A stretch of DNA of 64,000 nucleotides from Streptomyces sp. NRRL WC-3626. Lineage in GTDB: Bacteria; Actinomycetota; Actinomycetes; Streptomycetales; Streptomycetaceae. Of the stretch, positions 1-7,906 are shown piece after piece. The notes under the pieces were generated by a model. It searched no databases. It was not told the DNA's origin and saw nothing but the letters and a program-made list of their open reading frames with translations. The stretch covers positions 186,001 through 250,000 of the forward strand of contig NZ_JOCA01000008.1 in NCBI RefSeq assembly GCF_000718785.1, written 5' to 3'. The position numbers and the translations under genes are program-made. How positions within the stretch are numbered: position 1 is the first letter of the stretch; each line of letters opens with the position of its first letter.

Positions 1-2
1 AG

Positions 3-149
3 GACGCCGAACCGTGGGCGTACGCCCTGTACTACTCCGACGGATCCACCGGCGACGGTGCGGTCGGCCCGTACACCGGGAAGATCAAGCAGGTCTCCCT
101 GTCCACGGGGAGGAACGACCCCACGGACAGCGGAGATCTGACCTGCTGA
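3..149 (+). CDS. C-terminal end of an unrecognised protein (partial)
   Basis: An open frame enters from the left edge and ends at TGA 147-149, giving 48 residues rich in Gly, Asp, Ser and Tyr (it begins DAEPWAYALYYSDGSTG and ends DSGDLTC). Codon positions show the strong third-base GC of a real Streptomyces gene. The beginning lies outside the window, so no family can be named. It converges on the next gene with only 10 bases between the two stop codons. Confidence 0.6.
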   Translation, partial: DAEPWAYALYYSDGSTGDGAVGPYTGKIKQVSLSTGRNDPTDSGDLTC

Positions 150-159
150 ACGTGGTCCG

Positions 160-558
160 CTACAGCCCCGCTCGCGCGAGCAGCACCGGAAGTGCCTCGG
201 GCTTCACCTTCTGCACCGACCGCACCTGGCCCAGGCCCAGTTCGTCCCGGCTCACCGGGTCGCGGTAGAGCGACTTCGTCGCCTCGGTCAGCAGGGTGAC
301 GGGTACCACGAAGGGGATGTCGGGGTCCTCGTCGTCGGAGCGGGGTTCCTCGTCGACCTCGGCCACGGCGGCGACCGCCGCCTCGGGTCTGCTGAAGAAG
401 AACCAGAGGCGGTCGCCGGGTCCCATACGGTTGCGGCGGCCGAGCCAGAGCTCCAACGCGGGTTCCTCTTGCGCCAGTTGGAGCATCGTCTCCTTGTCGG
501 ACGGTTCACCGTCCAGTGTGTCCCTGCGCGGATCGAGGATGTAGATCCAGTCCGCCAT
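160..558 (-). CDS. Small PUA/EVE-like domain protein, function unknown
   Basis: A 132-residue protein. The N-terminal WIYILDPRRDT strand, the later GDRLWFFFSRP segment and an acidic middle suggest a PUA-like beta-barrel related to EVE/ASCH domains, which bind modified bases or RNA; this is inferred from residue pattern only. The start is the ATG at 558, preceded by AAGGGGATTTGC, a good ribosome-binding site. It lies 110 bases downstream of the adenine methylase on the same strand. A modified-base reader beside a DNA methylase would make sense, but co-transcription is not shown. It could equally be an unrelated hypothetical protein. Confidence 0.6.
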   Translation of the reverse strand: MADWIYILDPRRDTLDGEPSDKETMLQLAQEEPALELWLGRRNRMGPGDRLWFFFSRPEAAVAAVAEVDEEPRSDDEDPDIPFVVPVTLLTEATKSLYRDPVSRDELGLGQVRSVQKVKPEALPVLLARAGL

Positions 559-668
559 GCAAATCCCCTTCGTTCAGGACGCTCGGCCCGCGTGAAGACA
601 CTTCGATGCAGCGTCTCATCGTGCCAGACACCTGGAGGATTCGCGTACACGTTTTCGACACGAAGGTG

Positions 669-2327
669 TCAGGTGCCGGGTTTCAGCGCCCCGTTGCTCA
701 GCCCGTCGCGGGCCAGTGCCGCGATCTGGCGGCTGAGTTCCGTCACCCGGCGCGACCGCTCCTCGAACTCGCGCAGCGCGTGGAAGGCGGCGCCGTACTC
801 GCGTTGGGCGGTGATGTCCATCTGCGGGATGCGGGCGCCCTTGCTGTCGAGGCGGAAGGTACCGCTGGCGGTGGTGGAGCGGCGGCTGTTGGCGGCGCTG
901 TGCAGGAAACCCTGGAGGAAGTCGGTGTCGAGCTGGTCGCTGACGGAGACCGGTTCGGGGTCGGCGTACTCGACCAGCCCGGCCCTGGTCAGGTCGGCGA
1001 CGCTGACACTGGGGCCCTCCAGGGCGCCGGTGCCTTCGCCGGCGACGAGGACGGGCAGGAGTTCGGTCAGGCGCCGCACGTGTTCGGTGAGCTCCTGGCG
1101 CAGGGTGTCGTACTCCGTCACGTAGTCGCGGTGGAACTCCTCGACGTGGCGGCTCGGGGTGAGGTCGACCGTGTCGTCGAGCAGGTCGATCTGGGGGACC
1201 TCGGTGATCTGCCGGGGCCGCGGCTCCAGGGGATCGTCCGGGCCGCCCGAGGTGAGGTCGACCATGCGTACGGTGCCGGCCGTGTCGTCCGGTGTGCGCG
1301 GCCGGCGCAGATGCCACAGGTGGACGGGGAGGGAGTGTGCGGCGGCCGTGCCGGGTGCCAGGGCGGTGACCTGGGTGAGGATGCCCCGGCGGACGAGTTC
1401 GGCGCGGATGCGGCGGCCGGCCTTGCGGTACGCCACGGAGGCGGGCATGACCATCACGACCCGGCCACCGGGTGCGGTGTGCGCGTACGCGTGCTGGAGC
1501 CAGGCGAGTTCACCCTCGGCGCGGGAGGGGGTGCCGAGTTCCCAGCGGGGGTCGAGGAGGAGTTCCTCCCTGCCCCAGTCGGTGTCGCTGACCGGCGGGT
1601 CGCAGACGACGAGGTCGGCCTTGAGGCCGGGCCACCGGTCCGCGCGCAGCGAGTCGCCCTGTGCGATCTCGGTGCGGGTGAGTCCGGCGAGGCCGGCCCG
1701 TGACTGCGCGAGCCGGGCGCTGCGGGTGTCGGCCTCCTGGCCGTACCGCCGCGCGTCCGGTCCGGTGCCGAGGGCGAGCAGGAGCGTGCCGATGCCGCAG
1801 GCGGGGTCGAGCAGCACCGCGTCGGCCGCCACGTCGCCGGCGAAGTGCCGGACGGCCCGGACGACGCGGGGCGAGGTCACCTGCTCCGAACCGGCCCGCC
1901 GTACGGACTCGGTGAAGCGCTCGGCGAGGCCGTTGACCACGTCGGCGGCGGAACCGCCGGCCGCCATCTGCCGGGCCAGCCGGACCGCCTGCTCGGGCAG
2001 CGCGTCCGGCGCCTTCTTCCGGGGGGCGGCGAGGGTGTGCGCGATGTCCGCGAGCCCGCCGAGGATGTCGTCGCCGTAGGCCCCGCGCAGCACCTGCCAG
2101 AGCTGGACCTCGTCGGTGACGTCCTGGCCCTTGCTCTGCTTGTCCAGCCAGGCCTGGACCTCGGCGAGGTCGAACAGGGGGCTGTTGGCGCCGCCGCCGA
2201 CCGGGGCGGGGAAGTCGTCGTACCGCCGCCGCCAGTTCGACACGGCGGCGCGGGTGACACCCGCGATACGGGCGATCTCGGAACCGGTGACCGACGGGTT
2301 CGCAGGCGTGGCCGGGGTCTCTGGCAT
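669..2327 (-). CDS. N-6 adenine DNA methylase with N-terminal helix-turn-helix
   Basis: A 552-residue protein. Residues about 15-40 form a MerR/Xre-like helix-turn-helix (SEIARIAGVTRAAVSNWRRR). The centre is an HsdM-type methylase: SAM-binding motif I is DPACGIGTLLL and the catalytic motif IV reads CDPPVS, where (N/D)PP(Y/F/W) is usual. The C-terminal third has a coiled stretch (FHALREFEERSRRVTEL) like the specificity-linked part of type I and IIG enzymes, but there is no separate specificity or restriction subunit nearby. I chose ATG 2327 over a GTG at 2357 because AGGGGG lies 4 bases upstream. It follows the caspase/WD40 gene on the same strand after 67 bases that contain a weak hairpin. 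Proteins of this layout are common in Streptomyces and their substrate is unknown. Confidence 0.85.
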   Translation of the reverse strand: MPETPATPANPSVTGSEIARIAGVTRAAVSNWRRRYDDFPAPVGGGANSPLFDLAEVQAWLDKQSKGQDVTDEVQLWQVLRGAYGDDILGGLADIAHTLAAPRKKAPDALPEQAVRLARQMAAGGSAADVVNGLAERFTESVRRAGSEQVTSPRVVRAVRHFAGDVAADAVLLDPACGIGTLLLALGTGPDARRYGQEADTRSARLAQSRAGLAGLTRTEIAQGDSLRADRWPGLKADLVVCDPPVSDTDWGREELLLDPRWELGTPSRAEGELAWLQHAYAHTAPGGRVVMVMPASVAYRKAGRRIRAELVRRGILTQVTALAPGTAAAHSLPVHLWHLRRPRTPDDTAGTVRMVDLTSGGPDDPLEPRPRQITEVPQIDLLDDTVDLTPSRHVEEFHRDYVTEYDTLRQELTEHVRRLTELLPVLVAGEGTGALEGPSVSVADLTRAGLVEYADPEPVSVSDQLDTDFLQGFLHSAANSRRSTTASGTFRLDSKGARIPQMDITAQREYGAAFHALREFEERSRRVTELSRQIAALARDGLSNGALKPGT

Positions 2328-2374
2328 ACCCCCTAAGGTACACAGCGCCGGGACCACGTTTCAATGAATGACGG

Positions 2375-2394
2375 CCGTTGACGGCGTCAACCGG
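2375..2394 (-). terminator. Possible hairpin terminator after the caspase/WD40 gene
   Basis: CCGTTGAC, a three-base loop and GTCAACCGG form an inverted repeat with one bulge, directly beside the stop codon at 2395-2397. It is short and has no T tract, so it may be leaky or may instead be an operator for the methylase gene. Confidence 0.35.
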
Positions 2395-5300
2395 TCACTT
2401 GTCGGAGTTGTCCGGGCACGTCTTCACGAAATCTTCTTCCGGCACCCGCTTCTCCCACTCCTCCCGGGTGAAGCCGCCGCCCGTGGCCCGGCACGCGATG
2501 CCGACGGCGTCGGCGGCCAACTCGGGGTAGGCGCCGAGGTCGGTGACGTAGGCGACGTCGGCACTCGTCGTGATCATGGTACGTCCGGCCAGGACCACCT
2601 CGTCGACGCGTTCACTGTGACCGCTGAACGTGTAGGCCAGGTAGGGCTGTTCGGGGTCGGCGACACTCCAGAGGCGCACGGCGCCGTCCTCCCCCGCGCC
2701 GGCCAGGAGGCGTCCGTCGGGGTCGAAGGCCAGGTGGGTGAAGTACGCCTGGCCCATGTCGATGGGCTCGGTCCTGCCGAGCGTCTCTCCCCCGCCGTCC
2801 GCGGCGGCGTTCCAGAGGTCCACGCCGACCTGGGAATTGTCGGACGGCACCGTGGAGACGGCCGCCACCACGTCGCCGTGCGGGGAGAACGCCGCCCTCA
2901 CACCACCGTAGAGGTCGGTGTCCTCCGACAGGGGCGTGGTCGTGTCGGAGGACATGTCCCAGAGGTCCAGCCTCTTCTTCACCAGCAGGAGTCGGCGGCC
3001 GTCCGGGGCGAAGACGACATCCTGCAGGAGCCCGGGGACGGTGGAGGCGGTCAGTGCGGGCAGCGCGGGATCGGAGACGTCCCAGACACCCACGCCCTCC
3101 AGGTCGTTGACGGCGAGGAGGGGCCGGTCGGGGGCGAAGTCCAGTGTGGGGTTCAGCGCGCCCTCGTGGGCGCCGCTCAACGTGCCGGCGACACGGGGGC
3201 GGGCGGGATCGGACACGTCCCAGAGGGTGACCTCGCGATCGTGGTTCATGGCCGCGAGGAGACGGCCGTCGGAGCTGAAATCGAGGTCGGCGAGGACGTC
3301 GCCGGTGCCGATGACGGTGCCGCCGCCGACGGCCTCGTAGCGGTCCTCCACGGGGTTGTCGACCCTGGCCAGCCGCCGTGGCTCGGACGGATCGGAGAGG
3401 TCCCACAGGGCGATCCGGGAGCCCCGGGCGACGGCCAGGGTGGTGCCGTCCGCCGCCAGCGCCAGTTCGTCGCCGTCCGGCAGTACGTCGAGGACGTGCG
3501 GTAGGGGGACGTCCGACAGGTCACGGTGGATGACCTCGCCGTAGCTCACCGACACCACCGACCCGCCGTCCGCGTCGTACCTCGCCGCGTCGACGAAACC
3601 CGCATGCCCGTACAGGCGGGCCTCTTGAGTGATCTCCCCGGTGTCCGTCACGTCCCACAGCGCGACGCTCCGGTCCCAGCCGCCGCTGACCAGCTTGCGC
3701 CCGCCCGGGGAGAAGTCGAGGGAGCTGACGAGGTTGCTGTGGGCCGTGCGTTCGCCGAGGACCTTCGGGGCACCGGGGTCACGGACGTCGACCAGGGCGA
3801 TCACGCGTTCGCGGCTCACCGCCAGCAGTTCACCGTCCGGACGGAACGCCAGCGCCCCGCCGCCGCCCTTCACCGTGCCCCGGGGGCGGGGGCCGCGCGG
3901 GTCCGATACGTCCCACAGCCGTACGTCGCCGTAGGTGTCGGCGGTGGCCAGCAGGCGGCCGTCCGGGCTGAACGCCACGCGGTCGTCCTGCGCCGAGCCG
4001 TCGGGCGGCGAGGCGGCCTTCATGAAGGGGAGCTGTCGCGGGGCGCGCGGATCGCTCACGTCCCACAGGACGATCGCGCCCCGGCCGACGGACCGCGACA
4101 GGCCGATGGCCGCCAGGGTTTTTCCGTCCGTGCTCAGGGCGAGCGCGGTCGGCCCGTCGGTGGCGTCCTCGACCCCCCGCGCGCGGAGCGTGGCGAGGGG
4201 TCGGGCGCCGCCGTCCTTCGAGGCGAGATTCCACAGGCGCACCTCGCCGTCCCCGCACACGGCTGCGAGCATGCGGCCACCGGGGCCGCCGAACGTCACG
4301 GAGTCCTCCGTGTCGTACCGCGGCGCGGGGCAGGCGGGCCGTGCCGACGGAGTGCGGGGAACGGGATCGCGGCCGGTGTCCCAGACCGTCAGCCCGTCCT
4401 CGTCCTCGTCCCTCGCGGCCAGCATGCGTCCGCCGGGCGCGAGTACGGGATCGATCCTCGCGGGCACCTCGGACACTCCGCGGAAGGCACTGCCCGCCAG
4501 GGTGTCGAAGAGCGAGCGGCGGGCCTCGGAGCTCGGGCGCAGGGCGTGCGCGGCGAGCCCCAGCCGCAGCGCGGCACGGGGGTCGGAGGTGCCGATGCCG
4601 TTGGCCTCGGCCAGCAACGCCCGCGCGACGGCGGTGCGTTGCTGCCGCTGCGCGGTGCGCTGCTGCTGGACCGCGACGACGGCGGCGACGAGGGCGAGGC
4701 ACAGCGCGACGGCCACCCCGGTCAGCGCCCGCTTCAGCAGCGTCGTGCGGCGCCGTTCCCGGCGCAGCTCGTCCGTGGCCGCCGCCTGTCCGGCCTTGAG
4801 GAACTCCTGCTCCAGTGCGGGGAGTTCGTCGAGTGCGGCCACCGTCTGGAGCCGGCTCTCCCGGTAGAGGAAGGCGGCGTCACGGTCCGCGGCATGCCAC
4901 TCCCGTGCGGCGGAGCCCAGTTGCTGCCGCAGCAACAGGACGGCGGCGTCCTCCCTGATCCACTCACGCAGCAGCGGCCAGGCCCGCAGCAGCGCCTCGT
5001 GCGCGATCTGCGCGGTGTCCTGATCGACCGTCAGCAGGCGTTCCCTGGCGAGTTGGTCGCGGATGGGGTCCGATCCGGGCGGCAGTGCGTCGAGCGGGAC
5101 TCGGTGGCGCAGGACGGGGGCGCCGCCGTCCGGTGGGAGGTGGACCAGGGACAGCAGCAGGCGGCGCATCGTCGTCCGGCCGTCGTCGTCCAGGGACTCG
5201 TAGACGCGCCGGGTGGCGGTGGCGACCGACTGCCAGATGCCGCGCGTCGCCTGGTAGCCGGCGAGGGTGAGCATGGCACCGCTGCGGCCGCGCCAGGTCT

Positions 5301-6801
5301 CCCGCAGGGCGTGCGCCAGGAACGGCAGTGCCGTGGCGGCGTCGTTCGCGGAGCGGCCCGCGTGGAGGTCGTGCAGCAGCCGGTCGGTCAGGCCCGGCTC
5401 GACGGTCATCCCGACGGCGGCCGCCGGGCGCTCCACGACGGCGCGCAACTCCCGTTCACGCAAGGGCGGTACGGAAAGCTGGGCCCGTGCGAGCGCGCGT
5501 TCGAGGCCCGGATGTTCCAGGCAGCTTCCGTAGTGGTCGGCCCTCAGTCCGAGGACGATGCGGGGTCCCGGCCCGGGTCCCCCGCCGGTGAGCAGGGCGA
5601 TGAACGCGGCGCGCTCGTCGGGGAGTTCGCACCGGGTGAAGAGTTCCTCGAACTGGTCCACCACCAGCAGCCGGCAGGCCGGCAGGCCGTGCGACGGCGG
5701 GGGGAAACGGCCGCCTTCCAGCTCCTCCCGGACCTCCTCCGGATCCCGTTCGGTCGCCGCCGCCCACGCCTCGGCCAGGGCGCGGAAGGGGCGCGGTCCT
5801 GGGGCGGGCAGCAGCAGCGCGGGCCCGGTCGATGCCGTGCGGGCCAGCAGTCCGGCGCGCAGCAGGGACGACTTGCCGGCTCCGGAGGCGCCCACCAGCA
5901 CGGCCTGGCCGCCGTCCGGCAGGTCCTCGACCAGTTGGATCAGCCGGTCGGTGAGTTCCTCACGGCCGAAGAAGTGCGCGCTGTCCTGCGCCCGGTACGG
6001 CTCCAGCCCCGGGTAGGGACACGGGAGTTCGGCGGGCCGCTCGGCCGCGGCGGGTGGCGGCCGGTAGGCGCGGTTGCGGGCCAGGACCAGCGAGCCCAGG
6101 GTGCCTTCGCTGCGCCGGGCCGGGTTGACGCGTGCGTCGTCGGCGAAGGACGCGTCGAGCGCGGCGTGCAGGCGGTCGGCGGTCAGCCACGGCGGCCCGG
6201 CCGGGTCCCCCTGGTTGAGCAGGCCGAGCAGCCGGCCGCTGAACAGGGTGTACCGCTCCCCCTCGGGGGCGAAGGACAGGGCGTAGTGCGAGGCGGAGGA
6301 GAGCAGGAAGCTGCCGCGGGGGCCGGCGGTGGCGAAGGCGCGGCGCACTCCGCCCTCGGCCGGCGGGGTGTCGCCTCGGCCGGAGAAGCAGCAGTCGAGG
6401 ACGACGAGGCTGCCGTCGCCCCTGACGCCCAGCAGGTCGCGGACGGTCCGGTAGGAGACGGAACGCGCGACGTGCCGGGCGGAGCGGCTGTCCCGCGTGG
6501 CGAGGTACAGATCGTCGCGCGGGCCGAGGAGTCCGTGCCCGACGTAGTAGAAGAGCACGGGTCCGTCGGCGGCCGTCGTGGCCTCCTCGACGGCGTCGAC
6601 CACTTCGGCCGCCCCGGCGTGGGCCGGTACGCGCACGACCTGTGCGGGGTCCATGCCGCACACGTCGGTCAGGGTGCGCCGCAGTTCGTCGAGCGTCGTG
6701 TCGACCGAGGGAAGACCGGGAAGTTCCGACCCGTCGGCGTGGCTCCCGGTGCCGTACAGCACCGCGCGGGCGCCGGGAGCGGCGAGGCCGCCCGCCGTCA
6801 T
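2395..6801 (-). CDS. Caspase-like protease fused to a STAND NTPase and WD40 propeller
   Basis: A 1468-residue signalling protease of bacterial conflict systems. In order: a caspase-like domain (about 10-240) with catalytic His89 in YYVGHG and Cys138 in LDCCFSG; a STAND/NACHT-type NTPase with Walker A GASGAGKSS (304-312) and Walker B RLLVVDQFEELF (377-388); a hydrophobic helix at about 690-712 that may span the membrane; then about a dozen WD40 blades marked by recurring LWDVSDP from about residue 750 to the end. The WD40 sensor probably licenses NTPase oligomerisation and protease activation, by family analogy. The start is ATG 6801, which overlaps the TGA of EACC1 as ATGA; the frame stays open far upstream of this point but lacks coding character there. 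The partner and substrate are not visible. Confidence 0.93.
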   Translation of the reverse strand: MTAGGLAAPGARAVLYGTGSHADGSELPGLPSVDTTLDELRRTLTDVCGMDPAQVVRVPAHAGAAEVVDAVEEATTAADGPVLFYYVGHGLLGPRDDLYLATRDSRSARHVARSVSYRTVRDLLGVRGDGSLVVLDCCFSGRGDTPPAEGGVRRAFATAGPRGSFLLSSASHYALSFAPEGERYTLFSGRLLGLLNQGDPAGPPWLTADRLHAALDASFADDARVNPARRSEGTLGSLVLARNRAYRPPPAAAERPAELPCPYPGLEPYRAQDSAHFFGREELTDRLIQLVEDLPDGGQAVLVGASGAGKSSLLRAGLLARTASTGPALLLPAPGPRPFRALAEAWAAATERDPEEVREELEGGRFPPPSHGLPACRLLVVDQFEELFTRCELPDERAAFIALLTGGGPGPGPRIVLGLRADHYGSCLEHPGLERALARAQLSVPPLRERELRAVVERPAAAVGMTVEPGLTDRLLHDLHAGRSANDAATALPFLAHALRETWRGRSGAMLTLAGYQATRGIWQSVATATRRVYESLDDDGRTTMRRLLLSLVHLPPDGGAPVLRHRVPLDALPPGSDPIRDQLARERLLTVDQDTAQIAHEALLRAWPLLREWIREDAAVLLLRQQLGSAAREWHAADRDAAFLYRESRLQTVAALDELPALEQEFLKAGQAAATDELRRERRRTTLLKRALTGVAVALCLALVAAVVAVQQQRTAQRQQRTAVARALLAEANGIGTSDPRAALRLGLAAHALRPSSEARRSLFDTLAGSAFRGVSEVPARIDPVLAPGGRMLAARDEDEDGLTVWDTGRDPVPRTPSARPACPAPRYDTEDSVTFGGPGGRMLAAVCGDGEVRLWNLASKDGGARPLATLRARGVEDATDGPTALALSTDGKTLAAIGLSRSVGRGAIVLWDVSDPRAPRQLPFMKAASPPDGSAQDDRVAFSPDGRLLATADTYGDVRLWDVSDPRGPRPRGTVKGGGGALAFRPDGELLAVSRERVIALVDVRDPGAPKVLGERTAHSNLVSSLDFSPGGRKLVSGGWDRSVALWDVTDTGEITQEARLYGHAGFVDAARYDADGGSVVSVSYGEVIHRDLSDVPLPHVLDVLPDGDELALAADGTTLAVARGSRIALWDLSDPSEPRRLARVDNPVEDRYEAVGGGTVIGTGDVLADLDFSSDGRLLAAMNHDREVTLWDVSDPARPRVAGTLSGAHEGALNPTLDFAPDRPLLAVNDLEGVGVWDVSDPALPALTASTVPGLLQDVVFAPDGRRLLLVKKRLDLWDMSSDTTTPLSEDTDLYGGVRAAFSPHGDVVAAVSTVPSDNSQVGVDLWNAAADGGGETLGRTEPIDMGQAYFTHLAFDPDGRLLAGAGEDGAVRLWSVADPEQPYLAYTFSGHSERVDEVVLAGRTMITTSADVAYVTDLGAYPELAADAVGIACRATGGGFTREEWEKRVPEEDFVKTCPDNSDK

Positions 6802-7187
6802 GTCGTACGGGAGCCCGTCTCGTCGCCGTCCTGTGGTGGGCGGGCCAGGCGCTCGGCGAGGTCGGCCGCCTCCTGCGGGCTCAGGGTGCGGGCCTGTCGG
6901 GACGTGAGGGTGATCCGCGTACCGTCGGGCCGGGTCACGCTGATCGTGTGGCTGCTGCGGCGGGTCTGCAGCCAGGCCACCAGCGCTCCCGCGAAGACGG
7001 CGGCGACACCGCCGGGCTCCAGGACCGCCACCAGCGCGTCGACGGCCGGGCCCATCGTCCCCTCCCGAGGGGCACCGTCGCGTGCGACCCGTCCTCTGAG
7101 CTCGGGTACGTCGGTCAGCCACGCCCTGAGTTCCGCGGCTTCGTCGGTACCGTCCTCGTCGCCGCGCACCGTCACGACCAGCTGCAT
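6798..7187 (-). CDS. EACC1 family protein (effector-associated constant component 1)
   Basis: A 129-residue protein matching the EACC1 family, which computational studies of actinobacterial conflict systems described as the constant partner of caspase/trypsin-NTPase-sensor effectors. Visible family marks are an N-terminal strand MQLVVTVRGDEDG, an acidic helix ending ELRAWLTDVPELRGRV, a hydrophobic helix near GGVAAVFAGALVAWLQTRR and a C-terminal beta segment SHTISVTRPDGTRITL. The ATG at 7187 has GGGGGAAGC directly upstream. The stop overlaps the ATG of the caspase gene, so the two are translationally coupled. Its molecular role (adaptor, inhibitor or anchor) is not established. Confidence 0.88.
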   Translation of the reverse strand: MQLVVTVRGDEDGTDEAAELRAWLTDVPELRGRVARDGAPREGTMGPAVDALVAVLEPGGVAAVFAGALVAWLQTRRSSHTISVTRPDGTRITLTSRQARTLSPQEAADLAERLARPPQDGDETGSRTT

Positions 7188-7318
7188 GCTTCCCCCGGGG
7201 TCCGGCGTTTCCGTCTCGCAGGAAGGTGAGGATTCCCCCTCGGGCGCCTCTCCCAACCCTTCCGACAGCATGCCGCACCGGAGTCCCGTACGACGCCTGT
7301 TCCCCGCTGTTCCGCGCG

Positions 7319-7341
7319 TTGTCAGTGGCTGCCGATAGCTT
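7319..7341 (+). promoter_or_regulatory. RecA-NDp / PafBC-type DNA-damage promoter for the SWIM-MoxR-vWA operon
   Basis: TTGTCAGTG, eight bases, then TAGCTT matches at every fixed position the actinobacterial LexA-independent damage promoter consensus tTGTCRgtg-N8-TAnnnT, which is controlled by PafBC in mycobacteria. It lies 40 bases upstream of the chosen ATG at 7382 in the divergent gap after EACC1. Seen: the motif. Inferred: induction of the operon by DNA damage. Confidence 0.75.
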
Positions 7342-7381
7342 GATCCCGTTGCGCCGTTCTGGCGTTGACGTCCCCTTTCGC

Positions 7382-7906
7382 ATGCATGGGAGATGGTGCG
7401 CGTTGTCGGTCTGGGAGAAGTCGAGCACGGCCCGGGTGGTGCCGTCCGCGCGGCCGCGGAAGCTCGCGAAGGTGCCGTTCGTGGAGCTGGCCGACGGGCG
7501 GTTGCAGGGGGTGGTGTCCAGCGGGTCGGACATCGGGCGGGTGTACGTGTCCTCCGTCGAGGCGGGGTCGTTCGCGTTCGCGTGCAGCACCAACAACAAC
7601 CGGCCCTGCGGCGGGGCGCGCGGCTGGTTCTGCAATCACATACGCGCGCTGATCGGTGAGGCCGTGCTGCAGTACGGCGTCGACCGGGTGGCCCGGTATC
7701 TGAGGGCCGAGGTCGCCGGGGAGGCGCCGGACGCCGACTCGGTCACCCACGCGATGACCGCCACGCGGCCCGCGCAGGGCGACAGTTCGGCGGCGGCGCA
7801 GGTGTTCAGCCGGTTCCTGCGGCAGCTGGCCTATCTCGAACTGGCGCCCACTACCGCTCCGTTGCCGGAGATGCAGTGGTTCCCGACGACGAGGGCGGTG
7901 GCGTGA
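7382..7906 (+). CDS. SWIM-type zinc-finger protein
   Basis: A protein of about 174 residues, first gene of the MoxR-vWA operon. A SWIM-like zinc site is formed by Cys68, Cys76, Cys84 and His86 (CSTNNNRPCGG...FCNH), fitting the C-x(n)-C...C-x-H layout, although the first pair is CxxxxxxxC rather than the usual CxC. SWIM fingers bind nucleic acid or protein. The start is uncertain: ATG 7382 lacks a clear Shine-Dalgarno sequence, and TTG 7403 with GGGAGA upstream is an alternative. The stop TGA overlaps the ATG of the next gene by one base. A DNA-damage-type promoter lies just upstream. Confidence 0.8.
   Translation: MHGRWCALSVWEKSSTARVVPSARPRKLAKVPFVELADGRLQGVVSSGSDIGRVYVSSVEAGSFAFACSTNNNRPCGGARGWFCNHIRALIGEAVLQYGVDRVARYLRAEVAGEAPDADSVTHAMTATRPAQGDSSAAAQVFSRFLRQLAYLELAPTTAPLPEMQWFPTTRAVA

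Noticed and set aside
669..2327. A complete type I restriction-modification system
   Set aside because: No HsdR or HsdS gene is adjacent, and the methylase carries its own helix-turn-helix; it appears solitary.
3526..7338. A 1270-codon open frame on the plus strand opposite the caspase/WD40 gene, and similar very long frames at 8124-10691, 50644-53598 and 58363-61722 on the minus strand
   Set aside because: They lie opposite genes with clear domains and have low-complexity Arg/Gly/Pro/Ala translations; extreme third-position GC in Streptomyces produces such shadows.
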